Origin: Taxillus chinensis
Taxonomy: Eukaryota; Streptophyta; Magnoliopsida; Santalales; Loranthaceae
Assembly (NCBI GenBank): GCA_023512835.1
Contig: CM042086.1
Span: 3,513,299-3,577,298, forward strand
Length of the DNA: 64,000 nt
Reading direction: 5' to 3'
The position numbers and the translations under genes were made by a program. This document shows, piece after piece, positions 54,782-64,000 of the stretch. Each line of letters starts with the position of its first letter. Position 1 is the first letter of the stretch. A model generated the notes under the pieces. That model had not been told where the DNA came from. It saw nothing but the letters and a program-made list of their open reading frames with translations, and made no database searches.

Positions 54782-57700
54782 GATGAAGCACTTTCTCATA
54801 ATCTTGTAAGGGGAAATGAATCACCTCGGTAACGGGGTCTATTTTGTTGGGGGCAATGGGTTAAAGTAACTTCAAGACTCTCTATATTATCTATAAATAA
54901 AAAGGCAAATATCAAAAATAAATTCTAATATATGTACGAAAGGCTATAGTAACTTTTTATTTTTGAAGTGTTACTATTCGTTTTTCACATATTATTTTAT
55001 TATTTTTATCTTCTATTTCTTCTCTTCAAATGATAGTTTATTATATTAGAAATATAATAAAATTTATTATTTTAATAAAAATAAAAATAAAATAAATAGT
55101 GTTGTTGGAGTTAAATACAAAAAAATACTCTTTACAGATAAAGAATTATTCACATGTAAAAATAAAATACATATTATTATTGAAGATGCTCTTAATAGAG
55201 TTATCATTGTTTGGTACCACGAAACTATTCCGTAGCACCGGGTTTCATCTACAGTAGGATGACTGCATATGTATTTCATATGACTTAAGCATTAATACTA
55301 GTTTTTTAATTTTTTTAATTTTATAAGTTTAAATTATTTTTTATATAAATATACATCATAATATATTTTTTAAATTACTTTTCATATTATTAAAATAATA
55401 TTTTATATTATTTTTTATTAATAATAAATTTTTATAATTTAATATGAAACAAAAGTAAATATTACGAAAAACGTGAAAGAAAAAGGTGAGAATTTTTTTT
55501 ATATAATTTAATAATTATAAGAAGTAAATAATTTTTTTAATACACTGAAAAAATTATACATGAATAAAGTTAACTTTTATTGGTGTTTCATTCTCAATAT
55601 ATATTTGCCCTCAAAAGAAAAGAAAAGATAATGCTCCAAGGCTATATAAAATTAAAATTATTTAGAGCATCTTACACTAAAACGATATAGAGAGAGAGAG
55701 CATAAAAAGATTAAAAAAAAAATCTTTCAGTGATGCATTATTCTTTATATTATTTTTGCCCAATTCTACGGTGCGGCATAGTATTGTGTCTCCATGCCTT
55801 GCACCCCTACCCCCTTGCATGCAAGGAAGGACCCCCTTCCCTCTTCCCCGGTGCCAAACGTCCTCCCTCTCTTCTTCCTCCCTTTCTCGGTGCTGACGCC
55901 CACCCTTCTCCCTCTTTCTTGGTGCTGACGCACTCTGGACGATCAGACCAAACTGGATCTCGATGATGTAGCCGGATTGGATGTACAATGTACGTAGGAA
56001 AATTTTAATAAATAATGAATTGGAGATGGCCGATGAAAATTACTCTATACCAAGGACACAGATTACCCCTAATCTAAATTAGAAAAAGTCTTTCAACGTG
56101 ATATCTCAATTTGCTTGATAGGACGTTAATGTTCCATAAGCTAATTTATATGATAGCATAACATATTGAACAAGAGATACTTATTGAGCACAAGGATATC
56201 GAACAAATAATTGTTGTAGCAGTATATCAAACTGCTAGATACCCAAGTTGAAGAAACTTTTATATATGTTGTGTACTTTTATTAAGTAGTCTTATTAATC
56301 TTATCAAATTTTTTATTATTACTAAAAAAATTAAGAGTATACTATTTTATTATTATAGGTGAATCTGTGTTTTTATTTAAGTCCAACAAAAATATGAATG
56401 AATTTAAGAGAAAGGCTTAGCACACGCAAACACTCTCCAATATTCTCACATGCATGGCAAGAGGCAACACAAAAAATGTGTTCCACCTCACCTCATGCCA
56501 TCGACATGAATAACCCGTCCTACAAATACAATCCAAAAACCAAACCCACGTCAGGTGACTGACTAGATCCAACGTCTGATGTCATGTATCACTTTATGCA
56601 TGCATATGCATACGATAATAAAGCATTTACAATTTAGAAATGATACAATTCAGTAATAATTAATTAATATTATGGCAAGTGAAAGAATTAAGTAATATAA
56701 TTATGCATGCAATTATAATTTCTTTATTGTCACTATTTGAAAAATAAATAATAATAAAAAATAACTTTTACACTCTTTCCCATCCATCCACCAAATGCAG
56801 CATTAAGGTAAACTTGATAACTGAAATAGTTCCAGTCCAAGCTTGATTTCAGTGTCAAGAAATAATGTAACCTTGATTATTGGGATGTTAGGGATTATGA
56901 AACATGGACAAACTTGCGAGACATTATTTTATTTGGTGTCCTCATGAGTTGGCACAATGGTAAGTTTGAGTCCTATATATTTTATAAGCCTAAGAACTTT
57001 ATGACCATGTAATTTACTTAATAGTCCATGAATTTCTTACTTTTATGCTTATTTTATGAATTTTTGCCAAATTTATACTATTTTTGAAGTGTTTAATGTA
57101 CAACTCAAATAAAAATAAGTTACCATTAAATTTTAACCGCGTGTTCTCAAGTGCATTGAAACCTATTACTTCCAAATTTAATGAAATATATATAGTAGTA
57201 ATTTATATATTTTTTTCATATTGCTATAGAAACAAAATGAATCTGTCAATGAATAAGGGAATCTTAATTGGCCAACATGGTTTATGATACATGAACAAGA
57301 TGTGCACCATAACTAAGACCTGTAAGATTTTATTTATTTATTATTTTGTATACTCATTGTTTATCTCAGTGGTACGTTTGATTTTGGCAAGGGTTTGAAT
57401 TCTACCATGTGTGTTAATTCCATAATCTACTTGGTATATAATACTCTGAGTATATTCTGTTTTTCTTTTCATAGATTGAGATTATGTAGTTATCACGCCA
57501 AATAAGGGAATTTTTTTTTTTTTTTTGTTGTTTCAAAAATTTATAGTGAAATTCTGACTGCATGAAATCTGACTGTTTACTGATGTCAGAACCTCTATAT
57601 GTATGTATTCTCAAGCAAAAGTCTTCTACAATCTCAAAAACAATGATAACACAAACTGCATTGCAGTGAGAATGATAAAAATAAGACAAACTGCATTGCA

Positions 57701-57946
57701 ATGAGTTAATTTGTTCCAGCTCTTGGTTGCATAAACCCCCGAGACATGCCATGCAGGTGACCCACCCATACGTAAACTTAGCTAGGCGTATGCTGCATCG
57801 TATACCTTAGAAGGCACAAAAGCAAATTGATATATATATATATGTAGGTCAGTAGGTGACCAACCTATATATACAATTAGCTTGGTGTATCTTGCTGAAT
57901 TGATATGTAGCCACGTCTCCTCTCTCAACCCTTTGTGATTGTGACG
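54782..57946. other. AT-rich intergenic DNA with MITE-like remnants
   Basis: A GATGCTC|TTA right end at 55,191 marks a MITE whose left end I could not place. 55,655-56,027 starts GAGCATCTTACACT after TTA, has a GC-rich core (55,780-55,980, with a CGGTGCTGACGC duplication) and ends near TTGGAGATGGCC; it resembles the other core-bearing elements. 57,350-57,412 (CTCAGTGGTA...GGGTTTGAATTC) loosely resembles tRNA-type A and B boxes and may be a SINE relic. TATATATA at about 57,866 could serve the SWEET gene. Confidence 0.4.
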
Positions 57947-57951
57947 CCCCC

Positions 57952-57982
<31 letters not shown>

Positions 57983-57995
57983 ACACACACACACA
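57947..57995. repeat. C22 run followed by (CA)n, just upstream of SWEET
   Basis: 22 C (57,947-57,968) then about 13 CA units. It ends 56 bp before the SWEET start codon, so it lies in the leader or core promoter. Confidence 0.9.
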
Positions 57996-58051
57996 TCCCT
58001 TCCCTTAGCTAGGCAATCTGGTATCGGGGTTTCTTAATCCTCAACGGCAAT

Positions 58052-59644
58052 ATGGTTTCTACAGAAGCTGCCAGAACTACAGTTGGCATTGTAGGTCGGT
58101 ATGGTTGGCTTGATTTTAACAGCATTAAAACATTTTATTTTTCAGAAATTTGCTGAGTCTTATTTGTTAATTACATCTTTTCGTCTGGCATATAGCTAGA
58201 AACCTTTTGTTTTTTTTCCGTTTGTTTCCTTCAGAGGAGGAGTCCTTTCTTATAACATTCTGCCTTGTTCACGTACCTATTATATATATGTTTTTTGTGC
58301 ATGTGTGTGTGTGTCTATATACATATATATATATAGTGAGAATTTTGTTTTAAGGATAAGGTACTCAACTTCTGTTTTGAATCTCTCTCTCTCGCGTGTG
58401 TGTGTATGTTACAAACTGATTATGTGTTGCCTTATTGCATGTTTTCAGGAAACCTCCTCTCTCTCATCTTGTTCTTGTCCCCGGTGTAAGTGGAAAGTAA
58501 TTACTATATATATACTAGCTATTATGCCCGTACGTGTAGGAGTGGCATGCAATCTCCATTGAAATCTACAAATTGAATCTCGAGATGTTTTTTAAAACGT
58601 TGAAACAATAACGAATATGGGCCGGAATTTCACATTACAGGCCAACGTTCATACACATATGGAAAAAGGGGTCAGTGGAGCAGTATTCTGTCGTGCCATA
58701 CCTAGCGACACTAGTGAACTGCATGGTGTGGGTGTTGTATGCAATGCCCATGGTGCACCCCCACAGCACCTTGTTGGTGACCATCAACGGGTCCGGCTGT
58801 GCTATTGAGCTTGTTTACCTGGCCCTCTTCTTCATATTTTCCGACCCCAAAAAGAGGCTGGGACTGTTCCTAGTGGCTTTTGTCGAGCTCTTACTCGTCG
58901 CTGCTGTTGCTGCTCTGGTTCTCACATTTGCCCACACTAACGAGCAGCGGTCCATGGTTGTCGGAACCATTTGCATTGTGTGTAACGCTCTGATGTACGC
59001 TTCCCCATTATCGGTCATGGTTAGTCAGTCACTTATAAACTAATAAACATTTCTTTTTCTTAATGAGCTCGCTCTCTGTCTTTGTTTCGTTGGCATATTT
59101 TATTTTATTTGGATTTCATAAATTTAATTTCTTTTTTATTTTATTTTTTACACTTAGATGATACAACATTTTCAAAAATAGAGAAAAAAAAGTGCAAAAT
59201 GTAACCCATAATCATGAAGCTCGAGTCATGCAGACAATAATGTGTAGAAATTATTGCATTGTTGTGAAGCTGATTTTACATTAGTTTGCAGAAACTGGTG
59301 ATCAGGTCAGAAAGTGTGGAGTACCTGCCTTTATTCCTGTCGGTCGCTTCCTTGGCCAGTGGAGTTGCCTGGGCTTCATATGCTCTCATTCGTTTTGATC
59401 CCTTCATCATTGTAAGTGAGCACCCATAACTAATTTTTGTTGGGCCTACGCATATTTAAAATAAGCATGGGCTTTTCTGTTCCAGATTCCAAATGGGTTG
59501 GGGATATTATTTTCGTTGGCCCAACTGACACTGCATGCTGTCTACTACAAGTCCACGCGGAAGCAGGTGGCGCAGTCGGCTGCAATGGACGCGTCCAGCA
59601 AGATGGGCAACATCGCGCTTCAGAACCAAAGCCTACATCAATAA
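58052..59644 (+). CDS. SWEET: SWEET sugar transporter (clade II-like); exons 58052-58094, 58449-58485, 58641-59019, 59292-59411, 59486-59644
   Basis: Five exons give 245 residues with a start MVSTEAARTTVGIVGN typical of SWEETs 4-8. Two MtN3/saliva triple-helix domains (about residues 8-92 and 127-212) joined by a linker helix make seven membrane spans. Conserved features: LFLSPVPTF, PYLATLVNCMVWVLY, TINGSG..IELVY, YASPLSVM, VEYLPLFLS, W in GVAWASYAL and N in IPNGLG (the Trp/Asn pair lining the sugar path). It would move mono- or disaccharides down their gradient across the plasma membrane or tonoplast; clade II members mostly carry hexoses. Exon 1 ends at a GTCGGT donor, weaker than the others. 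Exon 3 (379 bp) covers what is two exons in many SWEETs. The first half of the leader carries a C22(CA)n tract. I IHIWKKG replaces the more usual KIWKKG. Confidence 0.9.
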
Positions 59645-60779
59645 TCACTTTTTTTTTTTCGTTTTACTTTGTCACACGTTCTTTAATAATAATGAGGATG
59701 CCATTACAACACCCAGAAGATAAAAATGGCCTTAACATCTAAAAATGGCCGATCTGAATACAACATAGATAAAATATCAGCTCACTCATTCCGTTAAGTA
59801 AAACCTTTGAATTGACTTGATCTTGATCAACCCAGTGGTAAAAAACCTATGATTTGCGCATATGTCAAAACCAAATGCAATTTATCATGTGTTGAACAAA
59901 TTTAGCACCGACTTATTATATGAATTGTTGATATCTGTGAAGGCGCTTTTAAGGGTTACTAGTAATAGTCATGCATGTGAGTTGCACGCAAGATACACTT
60001 ATATGCCAAACAACTTTGACCATCTCTCTCACTCTTATGCCTAACAAGTTTGACGACCCACAATAGCTGAAGTATGGATTATTGCCGAACATATAAATTG
60101 AATTTAAGTATTTAATTATATCCTTTGTGTGGTCTTTTTGGTATCTTAATCATAAGTTTATTCTTCCTTTTTTCTTTGTTATCACACTTACAACTAATTG
60201 TGTAACTCATACTTTTATTGTATCAAGGCGAAGTTACAAGCCTCGTACACTATAATATTATTCATTTTAAAACATGCGATTACATTAAAATATATTTTCT
60301 TTTAACATTGACTTCTTTCTTTGTAAGATATAAGACAAATTATATCTTAATAATATTTCCATTTGTCATAAATCAACCAGGCATTGCACGGCCAAAAATT
60401 TTTTTGGTAGCAGGTGATCAAACGGTATTCTTTTTTCGGTTAGAGCGGATTCTAACTTTTTATAATTATTTTTAATCATTTAAGTTAAAACTCATTTCAA
60501 TAAAACTCCTAAGTCAAAGCTAGTGATGAGTTAGATGAAAACGAATGATAACAATAATAATAACATAACCCCTTCTTTCGTTGTTCTTATGACTCTTGGT
60601 TTGTTACTCATTAGATTGTTGTTGATAGAGTATTTGATCATTGGTTCATATGGGGGGTAAGTAATGTTTAAAGGTGATACTCCTTGCACCATTATGGTTG
60701 GTTAGGGACGCATTTACTAGTTTTGCTCCTCAGTGAGTCGGGCCACTCCTATCATATAAGCTAATGTTCGTGGTTGCTT
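59645..60779. other. SWEET 3' flank and AT-rich DNA
   Basis: No gene supported. 59,830-60,060 and 60,370-60,480 have no recognisable structure. Confidence 0.45.
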
Positions 60780-61060
60780 AATTTTGATATTTATTCAAAC
60801 GTCATCTCAAAGTCCCCAATAAAGTAACCAATAAGAAACCTTTTGGGTAGGCTGTCAACTTGATGGGAGAGCCTTTTGAAATCTTCTTGATATGCTACTA
60901 CGGTGGCCACTTGGTGGAAACGAGTTAGGGCTTTCGATGGGTCCTCGTAATCTATCAGTCCAAAATAATAGAGAAGAGACTTGACGAACTTGTTCCAATG
61001 CAATGGTCCCTTTCTTTTCTTTTGGAGTACCAACGATACCATTGAAGTGTTACATTCTAT
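60780..61060 (-). pseudogene. Retrotransposon gag remnant
   Basis: A minus-strand frame (60,791-61,042) reads RKGPLHWNKFVKSLLYYFG, then DYEDPSKAL, VVAYQEDFKRLSHQVDSLP and RFLIGYFI, the pattern of Ty3/gypsy retrotransposon gag (LHW..FV..L..RFG...YEDP...L..L.QT..V..Y...FE.L...V..LP..FL...FI). Flanks are decayed. Unlike the gypsy element at 15-25 kb in wording, so a different lineage. Confidence 0.7.
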
Positions 61061-61462
61061 AAATGAAATGATGCCAATTATACTCGGTCGGGAGCATCAA
61101 TAATCTTAAAATCGAAGTATTGCTTTGCCTTAAAAATTCATCCTATGGGATCCTCTCCTTCATTGTTGGAAAATTTAGCTTGGGGTTGATATGCTTTTAG
61201 TTATTTAAGGTTGCGGTTGATGAAAGTTTGTCAAGTAAATTGTCTACATACACAAGGGAATTAATTTTTCTATCACGTGTATAATTGGATTAACAAATTT
61301 TTATGGCCTACAATTCAACTATGATTCCTTGTAAAGCGTCCCTAACTTGACTGAAATTTTGGTTTAATTCATCGAAGTTGACATCATGTCAGCTAAGGGC
61401 TTCTTAAACTACGACATAGAACTATGCATGGGATTTGTTGTGTGTATTTATGAACTGTAACG

Positions 61463-61474
61463 ACTCTGATACCA
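61463..61474 (-). other. Primer-binding site of the gag remnant's element
   Basis: The minus strand reads TGGTATCAGAGT, the initiator Met-tRNA complement, about 420 bp upstream of the gag remnant and on the same strand. The LTR should lie just above 61,475 but its limits are not visible. Confidence 0.6.
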
Positions 61475-62397
61475 CCAATAAAATTAGAATTTGAGAAAGA
61501 AGAATGAGCACAAAGGTTAGAAGATATTTGATAATAATCATACTGTTTATTTTATGTTAATTTATAAAGCGAAATAATAGATAGAATCAAATTGAAAGAA
61601 TATAATTAATATGAAAATTAAATGCATTATATGATTAATATAATCATACTGTTCCTAGGGACGACCCCCCCCCCCCCGCGACGGCCACCCCTCCCACGAT
61701 GACCTCCACCGCAACAATGGCGACCCTCGATTTGTGACCTCCCCCTAACGACAGTGACCTCTGATCTACGATCTCCCCTTCCATAATTTAGTCTGGCGAT
61801 GCTTTCCTTGCACGATTCGATGACCTCCCTTTCTCTCCCGCATGATTCCGTGACCCCTGCAAGATCTGGTGACCTAGCAGTTTTTTTAAATAGTTTTCAA
61901 TTTTACATAAAACAACCTCCAAACAAAAAAAAATATTTCCAATTTACCAGAAAATAGTTTTAAAATACAATTTCTAAAAACACATTTTGAAAACAAAAAA
62001 AAAAAATACCACCAAACATACCTCTCTCAAATTTGTTTTCTTCTTCTTAAAAAATTTCCCTCAAAATATACCACCAAACATACCCTTCCCTCAAAAAACA
62101 AAAACATACCCTTTTTGAAAGTTTGAAATATTGGTCTTCTCCTTGAAAGTTTAAACAAATTTACTATAAATATTTTAATAAATTTATTTATATAAATAAT
62201 AATAATTATAAACTATATTTGAAATTTATATTAATGTTATTAAATTTTAAATTTCGAATGTCAAATTTAATCAGTTAAATTTGACAAGTAAATTTTATAG
62301 AATTTGGAAATTAATATATCATAACCTTATCTGCATCAAGTCGTTCCTAGTTCGTCGCTAACAGTGAGATCCCCCTTCCCTCGCTCATAGCTCATCA
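61475..62397. other. Possible LTR remnant, C-rich repeat patch, then AT-rich promoter of bS6
   Basis: 61,475-61,660 may be LTR sequence of the gag remnant. 61,660-61,885 is GC-rich with a C13 run (about 61,666-61,678) and repeated GTGACCTCC/GATGACCTCC phrases. 61,900-62,330 is AT-rich, including two near-copies of ATACCACCAAACATACC (about 62,007 and 62,069). The last 60 bases form the leader of the bS6 gene. Confidence 0.45.
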
Positions 62398-62775
62398 ATG
62401 GCGTCACTGTCACCAGCAGTCGCATCTTATCACCCTTCGTCTCCCTCGTTTCGCCCCAAAGCCCTCAGTCCCCTATCATACTCGCTCAGTGTCATAGCCT
62501 GCGCGAGAACACACAAAGCACCGGCCAAGCAGACTCGAAGCTCCAGCTTTATGGTTCGAGCACAAACCCAAGATTTCTCTGCTTCGTTCTTCGAAGGAGT
62601 AGGCATCGGGGAAGGAGACGAGCCTCCCATTCCTCCGGGATCGATCCTGTCGGCGGTGGAGGACAAAGAGGAGCCGCAGTGCCCGCCGGGACTTCGGCAG
62701 TACGAGACCATGGCGGTTCTCAGGCCCGACATGTCTGAGGACGAGCGTCTCACTCTTACCCAAAAATACGAGGAG
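62398..62775 (+). CDS. RPS6: Plastid ribosomal protein bS6 (30S S6 alpha), first exon only
   Basis: 126 codons from ATG (62,398) to a GTACGT donor at 62,776, phase 0. Residues 1 to about 55 are Ser/Pro/Ala-rich with few acids, a chloroplast transit peptide, likely cleaved near MVRAQ. Then an acidic linker (GIGEGDEPPIPPGSILSAVE) leads to the start of the bS6 fold, YETMAVLRPDMSEDERL..TQKYEE, equivalent to YE...ILRP.L.EEE of bacterial S6. S6 binds 16S rRNA with S18 in the small subunit. The rest of the protein (VEVFNRG...) is not found in the window, so the next exon is over 1.2 kb away. Confidence 0.88.
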
Positions 62776-64000
62776 GTACGTCCCAATTTAGACGATTATT
62801 GTTAACATTTCGGCGCTAAGTTTGTTTTGAATCACTGAAATTAGTGCATTTTGCTTCCAGTAGCATAAATGGGCTTCTGCTTGATTGCCTTTGAGAGGCA
62901 TTTGGCTTCAATTGGAGTTCCCTCACAATTTTCCTTGCGTTTTATATGCCATTTGATTCAAAATTAGATTGATTAGTTGATACTCGAATGTTTAAAGTAT
63001 TATAGTGGATTATATATAGATGAAAGAAAACATCTGATGAAATCTAGCATCACATTTTGGGTGTGACGCAATGATATTAGAGTCTTAAAATTCATGGAGG
63101 AATCAAAATCAGGTGGAAAACCTTGTGTTGGGACCACAGTTGATAGAGGAAGGCTCAAGATACTGCTGCATTTGAGATGATTTTGTAAGGATTCACTTTT
63201 TTACCTGGGATTTGTTGTGATTCAATATCTTTGGATGACGTTGATGAAAGTAATGAATGGCTACTTGGTAAGGATGATGAGGATACAGTGGAAAATGATG
63301 ATGTTGTTTTGGAAGATGATAAATTGACTTGGGGAAATGTTAGTATGGCTTCAAGTGCTTGGGAGCCTAACAACACAATTAGATCATAGTCAAAAAGCCC
63401 ATCACCATCGAATGTAGTGTCTCCCATGTCAACATCAATGCACTTGGCTAGTTCTAGACCTCCAAAATGAGCCAATTGTTACTGTGGCTCTAATTAATGA
63501 ATATGGTGAAGAAGAGGCAGCAACTCAAATGGATAATGTTCCAAAGAATGGATATTTTTGAGATAGTTTGATGATTTGTTGGCTCACTTGGCTTGCAGAG
63601 ATGATGAGGAGTGATAAGAGATGTTTTTATGTTTGAAATATTTTGTTTTTCTTGTTTAACAGATAACTCTTATGACTCTTCTCTTTATGTTGTTGTAAGA
63701 ATACCTCTCGAGAAGTTGTAAACTATACTGTTTTTATTTAGTATGAATTTCGTGAATAAATTGCTATTTAGTTTTATGATTTTTATTAATCATTACATTA
63801 ATAGGAATGTTTGATTTCACCTTACTTATAAATTACAAAAAATATAAGGTATGTATATATAAATTTTGTGCATAGTTGCTTTGTTTCGATAAAGCTTGTG
63901 TTTTTGCTTTGCGCTTAAGTAGCAGGTCCCCTTGGTGTTTCGGGTGCATCTTCACTTGTAATAACTATGGTTGCAAATGTGATTGAGGGATCATTTTGCT
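62776..64000 (+). other. First intron of the bS6 gene (to window end)
   Basis: T-rich sequence with no bS6 exon recognised. It contains the transposase-like fragment listed separately. Confidence 0.6.
63220..63390 (+). pseudogene. Transposase-type C-terminal fragment (hAT-like), degenerate
   Basis: The plus strand reads NEWLLGKDDEDTVENDDVVL, then EDDKLTWGNVSMASSAWEP before a stop. This resembles the acidic C-terminal tail of plant hAT-type transposases (EWL......DLTWG.VA.ASG), as far as I remember. No dimerisation domain is intact upstream. It would be an insertion relic in the bS6 intron. Confidence 0.4.

Overview
The window is nuclear DNA of a flowering plant, most likely a eudicot. The evidence is spliced genes of plant-only families (BAM4-type beta-amylase, PSY peptide, KLCR/CMU, SWEET, plastid ribosomal protein bS6), GT-AG introns, AT-rich intergenic DNA, and plant transposon classes (L1-type LINE, TRIM, chromovirus-type Ty3/gypsy, Tourist-like, hAT-like and Mutator-like elements). 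I cannot name the species.

Layout. 1-1032: 3' end of a BAM4-like (non-catalytic type) beta-amylase gene. 1.7-7.1 kb: AT-rich DNA with short TIR elements and a foldback. 7.17-12.9 kb: a 5'-truncated, frameshifted L1-type LINE on the minus strand with a strange A-poor 3' region. 13.1-14.0 kb: a tandem TRIM array (three 179-bp LTRs plus a fragment). 14.93-25.75 kb: a hAT-like MITE split by a 10.4-kb Ty3/gypsy element. That element has almost identical LTRs and perfect 5-bp target duplications, but about 4 kb of its interior is inverted, and the gag/protease part of that segment is full of long G runs. 25.8-33.7 kb: MITEs, duplications, elements with GC-rich cores and a possible solo LTR. 33.87-34.39 kb: a three-exon gene for a PSY-like sulfated-peptide precursor. 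34.6-48.2 kb: mostly AT-rich repeats, a LINE-like tail, a Mutator-like element with about 200-bp TIRs, and more MITEs. 48.65-53.46 kb: complete KLCR gene (TPR protein of the cortical microtubule-plasma membrane system). 58.05-59.64 kb: complete clade II-like SWEET sugar transporter gene. 60.8-61.5 kb: gag and primer-binding-site remnant of another retrotransposon. 62.40-62.78 kb: first exon of plastid ribosomal protein bS6, whose remaining exons lie beyond the window.

The host genes (starch metabolism regulator, peptide hormone, microtubule anchor, sugar transporter, plastid ribosome) are unrelated and do not form a cluster. The most unusual material is in the mobile DNA: the internally inverted gypsy element, the A-depleted LINE 3' region with two long overlapping open frames, the TRIM multimer, and a recurring architecture of similar AT-rich ends around different GC-rich cores. 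I found no tRNA, rRNA or CRISPR locus. All assignments come from reading the sequence and remembered family motifs; no searches were run.
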